NCBI GenBank assembly: GCA_019022495.1
Contig: JAFEKR010000003.1
Coordinates: 4,154,001 to 4,218,000, forward strand
Length of the DNA stretch: 64,000 nt
Direction: 5' to 3'
DNA from: Epichloe hybrida
Lineage: Eukaryota > Ascomycota > Sordariomycetes > Hypocreales > Clavicipitaceae
Shown here: positions 23,623-35,760 of the stretch, piece after piece
Numbering within the stretch: position 1 is the stretch's first letter
Layout: the number at the start of each line of letters is the position of its first letter
Made by a program: the position numbers and the translations under genes
The notes under the pieces: model-generated
Database searches by the model: none
What the model saw: the letters and a program-made list of their open reading frames with translations, nothing else
What the model was told of the DNA's origin: nothing

Positions 23623-24780
23623 TCAGTTGGTGAACAGACCAGGTGACGCGTTCGAGAACGACGGTTGCCCTTGCGTAACCTGTTCCCACTCAGCCGTTTC
23701 CTTGACACTATTCGCATAAACCCGGACTCTATCTGGAATCAGATCAAGTCTTTCCAGATCCATCATTCTGGCGACCAACACGGCTGCATGAGCATCCAAA
23801 ATCGTGGGCTGGTCGCCAAAGATCCATGCTTCGCTGTTATCACGATGCTCTTCTAAAAGAAGGGCAAGGTGTTGCATGAGGTCGCGAGTTTGATGTTCTA
23901 CCTGTGCCATGTTGTCTGGCTCAAGGGCTCGACTATACTGTGAATCATGGCTATGGGCGTCATATCTTAGTGTCAGTCCCTACGTGGAATGCCCATGCAC
24001 AGTTGTAATATCCAGTAGCATCAACTCACAACATGCTCTTTATTTCGAGAGCCCGTCGATAACCCTCGGACAATGACGGGTCCTCTAAAAGGGCAGCAGC
24101 CTGGTTGGGGATCCCGTTTCTCATCACATCCGGAGTGGTTGAGAAGGCAATAGCATGGATCTCATACAGCTCGTCAAGCAGCTCGCCAATGGCCTGGCGG
24201 TGCTTCTCGGGCACAAGTCTCGGCTGCTGTTGACAAAGCCATCTGGAGATTTCATGGCTATCATCTATGGGCGCGGCAAGCGTCGGGGATGTAAGGACGG
24301 GCACCTACACGAAAAGCAAAGTAAATTAGCACAGGTGACAAGGCTCTTTTTTTTATTTTTTACATCTTATTCTTGAGAGGTCATTATGCTCCACGAGACC
24401 GACAAGACGCTTTATACTCAAAACGCCGAACGCAAAGAAGAAGAACCCACCCCCAACCGCATTGTGATTGAAAAACCAGTGCCCCTTCCCGATTCTTTCT
24501 ATCTGTTTTGGGTCTTTGGCTTTTGGTTTTCTATTCCCATGCCATTTGATGAGATATTTCTTAATGTCAAACCTACCTGTCCTTTCTTACTTATCTCAGT
24601 TAGATAGGGCTCCGAAAGATTCTCCCCAGTCTCCAGGTTGACGTGCCGAATGTCGATCGCTGGAGCCGTTTCCGGATCGATACGCTGGCCAAGAATAATT
24701 GCAAAGTGGGCCATAAGAGAGTATAGAGAAAACGGCGATGTGTGCAACGCATATACCGAAGGGGTATCTTGGTCCGCCAT
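23623..24780 (-). CDS. Glutathione S-transferase-like protein
   Basis: Predicted soluble GST-fold protein for conjugation or thiol transfer. Three exons on the minus strand: 24780-24577, 24304-24030, 23965-23623; 273 residues. The N-terminal thioredoxin-like half reads VYALHTSPFSLYSLMAHFAIIL and, across the first splice, SKKGQ-VPVLTSP with the cis-proline of glutathione-binding sites. DDSHEISRWL follows, where GSTs usually have the glutathione-contacting Glu-Ser pair. The C-terminal helical half contains EAWIFGDQPTILDAHAAVLVARM, with the N-capping-box type Asp. The catalytic Ser, Tyr or Cys is probably S in TSPFSLY, but this is inference. The start was set at the ATG at 24780 (MADQDTPSVY); an in-frame ATG at 24792 is equally possible. 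Confidence 0.75.
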
Positions 24781-25239
24781 GGCTAAGAACATGGCCCGGC
24801 AATGACGTTGCGCGTGGTAGAGCAGGTGTCGCGATCGTGCACTCTCAGTCGACGTTAAGGCTGGGGACAGATTGGGCCGAATTATGGGCTTTTCTGTAAA
24901 AGCCAGGAAGGCAGCTTTTTGTGCAGGCTGGCTACTCAAAGAGACTGAGTAAACCGTTACCCAATGTCACTGGACGTTGATCACGATGGCGCATGCTGGA
25001 GGAGGAACGAAGTCGGGGCTACCCGTTACATCGCGGCGGCTTCGCCGTAAAGCAAAGAAAGCCACACATTCTGACAAAGTGATTCGCAAAAACGGATACC
25101 AGGTTTGCCAACGCCGCTGCAGAGCACTGGACTCAATAACGTCAGCTAACAGTAGTGGAAGCTGTTCAGACGGGCAGCGAGCACGCGGGTTCAGTTAGTC
25201 TCAAACTTAGACCTGCTGCGCCTCGCCGCTATCCCGCAA
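24781..25239. other. Intergenic region between the GST-like gene and a gene remnant
   Basis: About 460 bases. No conserved coding sequence. It follows directly where the basic protein of 25240-25665 stops abruptly, so it may hold a rearrangement junction. The GST-like promoter must lie here. Confidence 0.4.
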
Positions 25240-25665
25240 TCACTGGCCTAACCTATGCCTTGAACTCCAGATCGCGCTGTCCGTAGCGCGCATTCTGAGA
25301 CTTGGGGTGAGCTTGCCGGTGCGGCGGCGCAAAGAACGAGTTTTAGTCGACGTCTCGGCTGCGGAGCTGGATTCGGTTTCGGCATCAGAGAGTAGCTCGG
25401 AGGGGACTGAGGACTGGCGACGCGATGAGCGACGCGAAGCAGTGGGCGTCTCGATCATGCCTTCAAAGAGTTCCTTTTTTCTGAGATTGGGAGTCAGTCG
25501 TTACAGTGCAAAACAGATACGTCTGTGGAGGTTGAAGAGGTCCAACCAGCTGCTGATCGGCGAAACGACTTTGAACTGCCATTGGAGCTAGTTCGCCAAA
25601 TGTCATGCCTGAAGAAGTCTTTCCATAACATACCTAGGCGTTTGACGCAGTGAATATCGGGACAT
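25240..25665 (-). pseudogene. Truncated N-terminal part of a basic, Ser/Arg-rich protein
   Basis: Two exons join well on the minus strand: 25665-25634 and 25480-25240. They encode 90 residues starting MSRYSLRQTPRKKELFEG, continuing with SRRSSRRQSSVPSELLSDAE and RRRTGKLTPSLRMR, then a non-similar tail (DSAIWSSRHRLGQ) and a stop. The donor GTATGT, the 153-base intron and the CT-rich leader upstream of the ATG look like a real gene start. The sequence resembles the disordered start of a much larger nuclear-type protein, but I cannot name it. No further exons can be found on this strand before the GST-like gene, so it is read as a remnant. A genuine short protein is the alternative. Confidence 0.35.
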
Positions 25666-27262
25666 GGTGACGGTGATATGCGGGAGACCCGTCTGGCCGT
25701 GAAAACAATGTCAAGGACAGGAGGGAAAAAGCAGAGGGATTCCGATCTGAAAAGAAGGAAAAGAAAGGGGATAAGAAAGCGAATTAGTTCATGTAATAAT
25801 TCAAAAGCAAAAGCACATCAAAGCCGAAGCGAATGAATGAATATGTGATGCACAGAATAGAGGAAACGACCACAACGTCGTGACAAAACACAGCCGAGAA
25901 GGGGATGGCAAAATTGAAAACAGGCCACACACGATCGCCCGGGCCTTTGGCGATGTGTTTGCTGGGTGGGGGGCCAGACCAGACATGACAGTGACGGACG
26001 GTGTTACTATATTGGCGTCGCGTTGGTGGCAGGTGGATTTGGATTTGGATTTGGATTTGGATTTGTTGACAATTTACGCGCGAGAGCTACCTGCGGCCAC
26101 GCGCAAAACCAGCGGGTGGAGAGGTACCCGACCCATGCGCCTCATGTATCATGCAGGCAATGCAGGCACTATTTGGAATGAGAGCTCTTGCTGGCCTAGC
26201 ACGCGGGAAGCACGCGGGAAGTAGAGGGCTCCGAGCGCGCCCGGTTGGTTTTGTTTGTTGATCAATTTTTCATCATTTACAGGATGAGGAAGCTGGACTG
26301 ATTTTCATCACATGAGGGTGACGCGAGAAATTGCCATACAAAAGACCCGGTAGCCAGCACGTCGCGTCCATTAAATTCTCCGATTCGCAGCCTCTGATCG
26401 CACATCGACGAAGACGGACAGATTCGGCTGATGCCAGTCTATGTGTACATGTACATACTGTGCACCCCCTGAATGGTTTAGCAATCTACTCCCAGCTTGG
26501 GGGGGCCAATTTCCCCAGATGCAGGACCCGTGGAACAAGGATACTTTTATCTGCCTGCATCAAGTATTTCTGGAGGCATGGGAAGCATGTGTTATCGTGC
26601 CGCTTCTATCTGTTCGCAGGTTTCTTGTTCCATGACAACTACAAGAGGCGCACTTCATGATATCATCCTTTTCGCTTCGAAATGAAAGAAATATCTTCGC
26701 GTGGCGAACTTGTCGTTATGATGATCACAAACAATGTCGCGAGCCCTTCTTTTTTTTTTTTTTTCGATTTGACGGGTGAAGTCGACCCAATCTGCTTACC
26801 CTAGGCTACAACGGTGACTTGGACACCTATCAGCCTCGTCTCGTCGGAGGATTCAAAATGAACGCTTCCAAAGCATTACATTATGTTACGTTATGTTGCT
26901 CTAGACATCGAATTCACTTCCATGGGCGCACATCAAAACAAAAGTAAATGTTGAGTCCTGCACTATTAGCATATTAGCACATGTATCTCGAGGGAGTGAC
27001 ATGCCGTCCGTCTATGACGTTGCTCCACCTACTCCGTAACAAGAGTGTGGACAGATCCAGCTAATTGATTCTCTCCACTTCCTTCATGCCTGTTTCCCGG
27101 TTGATCACCCCCCCCTCCCCCCCCGCTACAAGTAGTGAGCATTGCTGGTCGAGGTATGGACACAGCCGAGCAATGGGAAGACGCGAATTTCATATATATA
27201 CTTTAAACTTCCATCTCACTACTCTCTAATGTCGACGGGGAAGTGTGTCCTTTGCCCCCATA
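25666..27262. other. Intergenic region before the Sac-domain gene
   Basis: About 1.6 kb with no supportable gene. It holds a (GGATTT)n run of about four to five units at 26034-26064, T or C homopolymers near 26748-26764 and 27110-27123, and TACTCCGTAAC near 27029. The last few hundred bases should be the promoter of the phosphatase gene. Confidence 0.5.
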
Positions 27263-30237
27263 ATGTCGGGAATAGCCCGGAAGGTCCTCGTCTGTGCTGC
27301 CCTTGACGGTTTAATTCTTCAACCATTGTCGACCAAGGGACAGCGGCCATTTCAGCCCATCACGATAAGATACGGGGATTCGTCCATCTCAAGTGTTTCA
27401 CGAGACCAGGTCCCAGGTGCATCTGGTCCAGACTCGTCGTTTGAAGCGTTTGGTGTAATTGGTATGTACCAGGTTCGCAGCATTGCCCCCATTTACACCA
27501 CTGACAACGTAACAGGCTTGATCACTGTTTCCAAATTGAGCTATCTCATCACGATTACCCGTCGAAAACAGGTTGCACAGATACTCGGCTTTCCAATTTA
27601 CGTCGTCACTGGAGTAGCCATAACACCTTGCAGCACGAAGCAAGAAGCGGATGATTCCATTCGAAGAACGGCCGTCTTGCTCCGAAGGCAGATCTCGGAT
27701 GACTCGAATGATGATGCAGAAAGTAGTGACGAGGATTTTGAAATCCATCGTGCCGGTATTGATGAGGTTGAAGACGCTGTGGCCGACGAAGATGGTGCCT
27801 GTCCAACCTCATCTCGGAGCAGCGTGGTGGAGGATGTGATGCGCCGTCGCGGCAGCTATGGCCGATTTGCCCAGCGTTGGTTCAGTAAAAGTGGATGGAC
27901 GATGGACCAAAGGAGAAGCCTGGGTTTGAGCATCTCAGCTGCCAACTCGCCTACTGCCACGGAAGAAGACGCACCTTCAATATCAAAGATATCCATGGAA
28001 GAGGAGATTCAAGCCCTGAACCACCCAACTGAATTGCTTCCAAAATTACTCCGCACGATGCAGGTCTTCTTTGGCTCCTCTAGAAGTTTCTACTTTTCCT
28101 ACGACATTGACATAACTCGAAGCCCCTCGCAAACGCAGAATTCTATGCAATCGAACCAAAATGCACCCTTGCACCACCAAGTGGACAGTCAATTCTTCTG
28201 GAATCGCCACATACTGGACAGATTCATAATGGCGGGCCAGGATTCTATTAGTCTGCCTCTTATGCTGGGGTTCATTGGCCAGCGAACATTTACAGTCGAT
28301 AGCGAACCGCCTCAGATGGACGAAGCTGCTCCGGAATCCCTGGAGCTTGCTAATATGCCTGCGTCAGGTTCTCTTCCGGCATCCCCCCCCAAAGGTCTTA
28401 CCCGAGCCTCAGTTGATCTCCGGCCCTCTGAGAAGAAGTGTCTCATCACTCTCGTATCTCGTCGATCCACGCAGCGCGCTGGACTAAGATACTTGCGTCG
28501 AGGTATCAACGAAGACGGGTTCACAGCTAACATGGTGGAGACAGAGCAGGTCCTCTCCTCACCAGCGTGGGACCCCGCGACGCCAATACATTCATTTGTC
28601 CAGATTCGAGGCAGTATACCGCTATTCTTCACGCAGTCTGCGTACTCGTTGAAACCAGTGCCAGTAATACAGCACGGAACGGAATCCAATTTCAACGCCT
28701 GCAAACGACATTTTGAGAGACTAAGATCCGATTATGGAGGCTTACAGATTGTCAACCTGGTTGAGAAGAAGGGGGTTGAGGAACCAATTGGCTCGCAATA
28801 CCAACTCAACATCGAACGGCTCAACCAAGATCTCAGCACCGAGAACAAGATTCCGTTTGAATGGTTCGACTTTCACCACGCTTGTCGAGGAATGAAGTTC
28901 GAGAACGTGAGCCGTCTGTTGATCAAATTAAAGGGCAAGCTGGAGGAGCTGGGAAGCACGACGCGGGTGAACGGAGAAATCACCCAAAGACAGGCGGGCG
29001 TTCTGCGAACCAATTGCATGGACTGCTTGGACAGGACAAACGTGTGCCAAAGCTCCTTCGCGAAACACATGCTAGATCTGCAGCTCAAGGCAGACGGTTT
29101 CGATATGGCTGCGCAACTAGACCAAGAGATGAAATGGTTCAACACGCTCTGGGCTGACAATGGTGATGCAGTGTCGAAGCAGTATGCATCGACAGCCGCT
29201 ATGAAAGGCGATTATACCAGAACGAGAAAGCGAGACTATAGAGGCGCCCTGAATGATTTAGGACTATCACTTGCACGATTCTATAGCGGGTAAGCAATTG
29301 CATCCCTGCCAGCCATGAATCTTCACCATCCAAGTCTAACTTGACGATACCCCCTCGGGCTAATCATGAGCACAGCATGGTCAACGATTACTTCAGCCAA
29401 GCTGCCATAGACTTCTTCTTGGGCAATGTCACCGAGAAAGTATTTGAAGAATTCGAATCCGACATGATGACCAAAGACCCAGCCGTCTCCGTCGCCAACA
29501 TGCGTCAGCGAGCCGTCGAACTCTGCCAAAAGCGAGTCGTTGCAGACGTCAATGAAGAGATACACGGCGGCTGGGCGCTCATCAGCCCCAACAGAGCCAA
29601 CGTCGTGAAAACGTGGCCTATGGAAGAGGTCGTCTTGCTTCTGACCGACGCGGCGCTGTACCTTTGCCGCTTCGACTGGGACCTGGATAAGGTATCGTCG
29701 TTTGATCGCGTGCACCTCGCCAATGTGACGCATATCAAGTTCGGCACGTACATCACCTCTACCATGGCCCCGGGGCACATGGACGAGACGAAGAATGTTG
29801 GCTTCGTCGTCTCGTATCAGCCTGGAAAGAGCAACGTCAAGAGGACGAACACGAGAACGCTATCAACAAAGGGGGACATTGCCCCGAGCCCGACGTCCAA
29901 AACGAATGATGACAAGACACAGCTTAGCTTTGCGAATCTCTTCTCGCCCAAGGCTAAGTCGCCTGATGTTCGAATTCTGGCCTTCAAGGCACCTTACATG
30001 GATTCTTCTACTGCAGCAGCAGGGGCCGGCGGTAGGCAGCAGACCGAACTACAGCAAGTTGTCACGATTTGTGCCGAGGTCGAGCGACTTGCGCTGGAAG
30101 CACAGCTCCGGAAGGAGGGGGAGAACGACAAGAGGTTAATGGAAAAGTGCGAGATCATCTCTCTGCAAGAGGCAAAGAGGAACACGGGGCTGTTGGAGCA
30201 GCTCGGACATTCCATCAAGAAGCTTGTATGGGCGTAA
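27263..30237 (+). CDS. Sac-domain phosphoinositide phosphatase with hSac2 domain
   Basis: Phosphatase removing phosphate from phosphoinositides, likely PI4P as in INPP5F/Sac2, acting on endosomal or Golgi membranes. Exons 27263-29289 and 29376-30237; 962 residues. The Sac domain covers about residues 50-675 with the catalytic CX5R motif C-M-D-C-L-D-R at residues 585-591 (in RTNCMDCLDRTN). It is interrupted by an acidic, disordered insert around residues 145-250. The second exon encodes an hSac2-type domain (DFFLGNVTEKVFEEFE, GGWALISPNRANVVKTW, LYLCRFDWDLDKVSSFDRV, THIKFGTYI) and a C-terminal coiled-coil-like helix. Unlike yeast Sac1 there is no C-terminal transmembrane pair. The start is the ATG in MSGIARKVLVCAALDGLIL; no ATG lies upstream in frame. 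Confidence 0.9.
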
Positions 30238-30414
30238 ACCTTGTCCCTTTCAATGCCCATTCCCCTTCCTTTTTCCTCCATCCCTCCCTCCCTAGAAAGC
30301 ATCATGTATGAAGCATCAACTACTGATGAGTTTAAATATTCAACATTCCATGGTTTCTGCTCCCGCACTTGCTGCTGCTGCTGCTGCTGCTCCATTATGA
30401 AACACCCCAATCAC

Positions 30415-31554
30415 TCAAGTCTTGTAAATGCGATACAAATGCATCTGGTACCGCATGTTCTCCAACTGAATCGGGTATATCAGCCCCTCCGGTATCCTGA
30501 ACCATAGTGAATCATGCGAATCCAGACGTTCCCACTTGTACTCGGGCGTCTCGCTCTCCAGTAGAGTATGATTCAGCAGCCACTGCATCGGGTATCTTTT
30601 CTTCTCCTTTCCCACCGCCGCCTCGGAATAGCTTCCCGGGCTGTCCACAACGAGCAACAAGCTGTCTGCGGACAAGACCCTGCCCAGCGCTCTGAGAAAT
30701 CTGGTCGTCTTGCCGAGGCCTCCGCCCGTGTACAGCTCGTTGAGCGTGAAAAAGAGCGTGACGACCTGTGCTCGCGACCCAACTACCTCGGCGAGCTCGC
30801 CCTCGGCCAAGTCCAGCACATCGGCTTGCGTGAAGGCGGCGTCGAGCTGGTTCGTTCCCAGCAGGGGTTTGTTCGATGCCTTGATCGATGCGGATGCGTA
30901 TTTTGACAATGGCGGAGCGGCAGTCACTGAATTTTGCAGCAGCGACGCGACGTGTGCCCATGGACCTGAATCCAGCAGCCTGAGGGAGCCGCGGCGATTC
31001 GTAGTCCGGAGATGGGATGCGAAAGCGACGTGTTCGGCAGCGCAACCTCCGATGCAGAGCATCCTGAGTCTTGGCCCACGGGGTTGTTCCGACTCTGTCG
31101 CCTCGCCGTCGGCACCTTGATCCGGCTCCATCGGCCCAGAAGCTCTCGATGATGCCTCCTTCGTGGTGTGCCCTGGCTCGTCCGCGTGTCCCGGCATTTC
31201 ATCCATGTATCGGCGTATCCCCAGAAAGATGGAGGCATAGCACAATGCCCGCGTGGGACTCCATCTCGCCGCATACGTCTTCAGATACTCCTCGCTTCCA
31301 AAGGCGCTGCCAAAGTCTCGGCTATGCAGCGCCTGCTTGATCTCCTGCAGCAGGGTGGGAAACCGATCCGATGACAGGACGGCAGCAAAGGCGTCGGAAA
31401 ATATGTTCAGCAAGATTTGCTGCTCTCTCGGGGATTGGACGGCATCGTTATCTTTGGCTGAGATGGGACTCTGGGCTGTTTTCTGTGCGGACGGCTTGGA
31501 CGTCTTGGCGGGACGGTTGGTCTTCTTCTTGTTTGCTGATGTCTTGCTGACCAT
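30415..31554 (-). CDS. BMT6: 25S rRNA (uridine-N3)-methyltransferase, BMT6 type
   Basis: Homologue of yeast Bmt6, which makes m3U2843 in 25S rRNA using S-adenosylmethionine, probably in the nucleolus. Single exon, 379 residues. A basic lysine-rich N-terminus (KTSANKKKTNRPAKTSKPSAQK) fits nucleolar targeting. SSDRFPTLLQEIKQALHSRDF and YAARWSPTRALCYASIF are family-specific. The SAM-binding loop is LRMLCIGGCAAEHVAF (about residues 160-175), followed by DVLDLAEGELAEVVG, VTLFFTLNELY and LLLVVDSPGSYSE. The extreme C-terminus is MRYQMHLYRIYKT. The convergent Sac-domain gene ends only 177 bases away. A central segment of about 40 residues is low-complexity. Confidence 0.85.
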   Translation of the reverse strand: MVSKTSANKKKTNRPAKTSKPSAQKTAQSPISAKDNDAVQSPREQQILLNIFSDAFAAVLSSDRFPTLLQEIKQALHSRDFGSAFGSEEYLKTYAARWSPTRALCYASIFLGIRRYMDEMPGHADEPGHTTKEASSRASGPMEPDQGADGEATESEQPRGPRLRMLCIGGCAAEHVAFASHLRTTNRRGSLRLLDSGPWAHVASLLQNSVTAAPPLSKYASASIKASNKPLLGTNQLDAAFTQADVLDLAEGELAEVVGSRAQVVTLFFTLNELYTGGGLGKTTRFLRALGRVLSADSLLLVVDSPGSYSEAAVGKEKKRYPMQWLLNHTLLESETPEYKWERLDSHDSLWFRIPEGLIYPIQLENMRYQMHLYRIYKT

Positions 31555-32593
31555 CTCGTTGCAAACGAGAAAATTGGGAAGTGGACGGCGGGTAACAGGT
31601 ACCAGGCTCCTTGCTCGGGAACTAGACGAGTTTTCACGTTAGTTTGTTGGGTGGTGCGAAGCTGAAGATGGGTTGGAGAGGCTAAAGAAAAAACCTGGGG
31701 AAAAAAAAAAACCTGCGGTAGTCTGATGTTGGCTATTCGTAATTTGGCATCACGAGTAAAGTTGTCGCAAACGTCTTCACTGCTCAGTTTGAAAATGGAA
31801 AAATTCGCTATCCAGGCGGGCATATGGGTTGCGGGCATTCGTGGGCTTCACGAAATGATGTACGATGCCAAAGGGGGAATATTTAACATGAAGCAAGACT
31901 ACATGTATGATTGTCCAATATCGCTGCCTCTACGGAGTACTCCGTACTACAAGGCCACCAGAGATGGAGATGCAGCACCGTCCGTCATACCGCCATCAGA
32001 GAAATGGACGAGCGTGGCCTATTGCGTCAGTCGCCTGCAGACTTTTTGCCTACATTTCAATCTACTGGAGAAGTTGTTCGCCACGGTGGATCGTTTGGAT
32101 GAGGGAGGGACCAGGAATGAGCTCCACACGTTGTCAACCAAAAAAAAAAAAACCAAAAAAAACATGTATGTACTGAATTGTCTCGTGAGATGGTCATCCC
32201 GCCGTCCGACCTCTCGATTTATCGTCTAATTGCCTGGTGCTCGTACTCTGTACAGGAATCATTTGTCGATTTGATCATCGACCACAGTTTTCCGTCTGGA
32301 CGGCTCGCTCGCTCCTGCTGTCCGGTCGGCGACGCTGGACCCACCGGCAACATGGCCAGTGGCCAGTGCCCGGTGCCCAGTGTGTCAGTGTGTCAGTGCC
32401 ATGCCATGTCATAACCCCGCCGGCATTCAAACGCCGTCCGATGTTGAACGTTGCCGCAGTGGTGTCGCTTCTTTCTCTTTCCTCCGCTATTGCCCTTATA
32501 ACACAGTTCCCCCTACTTCCGTACCTTGCTCTCACTTCCTTTCCCTCCTTCTTCCCCAATTATTCCCAACCCGTGCAAAATAACACCGCCATC
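31555..32593. promoter_or_regulatory. Divergent upstream region of BMT6 and transketolase
   Basis: About 1.04 kb between two genes transcribed away from each other. Next to transketolase, 32458-32590 is strongly pyrimidine-rich, typical of highly expressed fungal genes, and CCCTTATAACAC at about 32493 is TATA-like. GGAGTACTCCGTACTAC near 31936 is a copy of the dispersed TACGGAGTA-type motif. A runs lie at 31700-31710 and 32141-32161. No coding sequence is supported. Confidence 0.5.
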
Positions 32594-35105
32594 ATGTCTT
32601 ACAGCGAAATTGACCAGGCGGCCATCAACACCATCCGCTTGCTTGCGGTATGCTGAGCTTTCTCTACCCCGCCACTCTACCCCGCCATGACAGCTTGCCT
32701 GCTCCGTTGCCGCGACGGAAAAGAAAAAGGCACACTCGCGCACCGGACAGGGCCATCATCAATCAGAGGCTGGCGGCCAGGGTCTACGCCGTCATGACGA
32801 AATTGACTGACGTTTTCGTGCTTTGCAGGTTGATGCCACCTTCAACAGCAACTCGGGTCATCCCGGTGCTCCCATGTGAGTTGCCCACTACCTACCTGTC
32901 GAGATCTGTCGAGATCACCTCACCGATTGACTGACTCGTTTCTCAGGGGCATGGCACCTATTGCCCACGTTTTGTTCAACAAGTTCATGAAGTTCAACCC
33001 CAAGAACCCCAAGTGGTTGAACCGAGATCGTTTCGTCCTTTCGTAAGTACCATTATTGAGCCTTGATATACAAACGTGATTGCAATGAGTGATGGAGCTG
33101 ACGCGAGTGGCGACCAGAAACGGCCACGGCTGCATGCTGCAGTATGCTCTGCTGCACCTCTTTGGCTATGACCTGAGCATCCAAGACCTCAAGAATTTCC
33201 GAGTAAGTTTTTCTTAACTGACTGAGCGCAGTCTTTTGTCTCTCACCCCGCTCGCAGAGTCTGACAGTCCGCACAGACAGTCGACAGCAAGACTCCCGGC
33301 CACCCCGAGGCCCATGACACCCCCGGAATTGAGGTTACCACTGGTCCCCTGGGCCAAGGTGTCTGCAATGCTGTTGGTTTGGCCATGGCTCAAGCTCACA
33401 CCGCTGCCACCTTCAACAAGCCTGGTTTCGACGTCGTTGACAACTACACATACTGCTTTCTCGGTGACGGTTGCTTGATGGAGGGTGTCTCGAGCGAGGC
33501 TTCTTCTCTCGCAGGTCACCTCCAGTTGGGCAACCTCATCTGCATTTACGATGACAACCACATCTCCATTGACGGCGACACCAACTGCGCCTTCACTGAA
33601 GACGTCGTCAAGCGATATGAGGCTTACGGCTGGCATGTCGTCATCGTCGAGGACGGTGACAGTGACCTCGCTGGCATGGAGGCTGCCATTAAGAAGTGCC
33701 GGGCAGTCAAGGATAAGCCCTCCTTGATCAAGCTCAAGACCACCATTGGTTTCGGCTCTTTGCAGCAGGGTACTCATGGTGTCCACGGCTCGCCCCTGAA
33801 GGCCGACGATATCAAGCAGCTGAAGAAGAAGTGGGGTTTCCCAGAGGAGGCTTTCCACGTCCCCAAAGAGGTTTACGACCTCTATGGCAAGCACTCCTCC
33901 GAGGGCGCTGCTCACGAGGAGAAGTGGAACCAGCTCATCTCCAAGTACGCTGAAAAGTACCCTAACGAGTATGCTGACCTTGAGCGTCGCCAGAAGGGCG
34001 ATCTTCCCCAGGGCTGGGAGAAGAGCCTGCCTGTCTACACCCCTCAGGATTCTGCCGTTGCCTCTCGCAAGCTTTCCGAGACCGTGCTGAGCAAAGTCCA
34101 GACTGTAATTCCCGAGCTCTTTGGTGGCTCCGCAGACTTGACTGGCTCCAACTTGACCCGCTGGAAGGAGGCTGTTGACTTCCAGCCCAAAGCCACTGGC
34201 CTCGGAGACTACTCTGGTCGATACGTCCGCTATGGTGTTCGTGAGCACGCCATGGGTGCCATCATGAACGGCCTTGCTGCCTACGGCACCATTCTGCCTT
34301 ACGGCGGTACTTTCCTCAACTTTGTCTCCTATGCTGCCGGTGCCGTCCGTCTCTCGGCTCTGTCCCAGATCCGTGCCATTTGGGTCGCCACCCATGACTC
34401 CATCGGTCTTGGAGAGGATGGGCCTACCCACCAGCCCATCGAGACTTTGGCTCACTTCCGCGCTTTGCCCAACTGCATGGTCTGGCGCCCTGCCGATGGT
34501 AACGAGACCAGCGCTGCTTACTACGTTGCATTGACCTCCAAGCACACTCCTAGCATTCTGGCGCTGTCCCGACAGAACCTTCCTCAGCTCGAAGGCTCTA
34601 CCATCGAGAAGGCTAGCAAGGGTGGTTACGTCCTGCGTGAAGTGCCCGGCGCCAAGATCTCCCTTGTCTCTACCGGCTCTGAGGTCTCCATCTGTTTGGA
34701 GGCCGCCAAGTACCTCGAGGAGAAGCACGGAGTCAAGGCCCGTATCGTCTCCATCCCCTGCTTCGAGGTGTTCGACGCTCAGTCCAAGGATTACAGACTC
34801 TCTGTCCTGCCCGACGGCATCCCCTCTCTGTCCGTTGAAGTCATGAGCACTATGGGCTGGGAGCGCTACACTCACGAGCAGTTCGGCATCAACCGATTCG
34901 GTGCATCAGGTGCCTACAAGGACGTCTACAAGGTATGGACCGGACACTTTGTCAGCGTTGGTGAATCACGTGCTAACGATTCCTGTAGAAGTTTGAGTTC
35001 ACCCCCGAAGGCATTTCCAAACGCGCTGTTGCCACGATCGACTTCTGGAAGGACGTCCCCAATGTTCGCTCGCCCATCAACCGAGCTTTCCAGCAGCTCA
35101 TCTAA
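32594..35105 (+). CDS. TKL1: Transketolase
   Basis: Thiamine-diphosphate enzyme of the non-oxidative pentose phosphate pathway, transferring two-carbon units between sugar phosphates in the cytosol. Six exons: 32594-32647, 32829-32875, 32947-33042, 33118-33202, 33277-34932, 34989-35105; 684 residues, normal length. Key blocks: [36 protein letters not shown] (substrate and cofactor histidines), [12 protein letters not shown], the ThDP/metal motif GDGCLMEG at about residue 156 with the DDN partner, the catalytic glutamate in [26 protein letters not shown] and [11 protein letters not shown]. Codon use is highly biased, lacking TTA, CTA and TCA through most of exon 5. This produces a spurious 550-codon antisense frame and suggests strong expression. 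The four small 5' exons are typical for this fungal gene. Confidence 0.97.
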
Positions 35106-35760
35106 GATACCTTCGCAGTGGCCACATACGGTCTAATGAGCCGCGTCTGTAAACACGATTTATATACCAAGACACCTTTCTTTTATAAGGGGATGAGATT
35201 TGTTACGCAGTGAAGACGGAACTGGAAGTCCAGTATCGAAAACTTACATAGACGTCGTTTAGTAAATGATAAGAAAAGATTCGACATGCACGCAAGTTCA
35301 ACACGACGTCACTACAAGTGTGCCGGTACGTCTAGACTATGTACGATTGCAATTGGTTTATGGCCTATTAAACACTAGGAAGTGGGAAAAGAGAAACTCC
35401 ACGCTAATGAATTTGAGATGCATTTCGAGGTTCATCAAGTTTGTCCTGTTGTGCCAGAGCATTCTGCAATCAAGTGATGTGACATTTGGATCGTCCAACA
35501 AGCCGGGCGTCGATCTGTTCTTTAATTTCAAGTTGGATGGCAGCTTTCAGATTTTCAAGAATGGATGGAGTAGAGGTTTTGGATGTCCTTGCTCTCCTGG
35601 GATCATGCAGAGATTTGTCACCCAATTCGACTGGGATAGTGAGATGCCGCTCAGATGCCAAGATGGCTCCGAGCTTGACCCCAGCCTGGCAATGCCGATC
35701 CTTTGAAACGTTTCCTTGGAGGAACTGTGCACATGCCACCCAAGTCCTTCCAGGTGATGA
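35106..35760. other. Convergent intergenic region after transketolase
   Basis: About 650 bases. Overlapping frames exist on both strands between 35400 and 35740, the minus one ending in ILENLKAAIQLEIKEQ-type sequence. Neither carries a domain or a sound splice link to a neighbour, so I do not call a gene. Missing 3' exons of the adjacent minus-strand gene are an alternative. Confidence 0.4.

Noticed and set aside
33214..34875. 553-codon open frame on the minus strand
   Set aside because: It lies antisense and in codon register to transketolase, and is explained by avoidance of TTA, CTA and TCA in the sense gene. It begins without ATG and has no domain.
35470..35739. Minus-strand frame ending in a helical-looking ILENLKAAIQLEIKEQ segment
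   Set aside because: The + strand is also open here and neither frame has a domain. A splice link to the gene at 35761-36279 would need a poor GTGATT donor.
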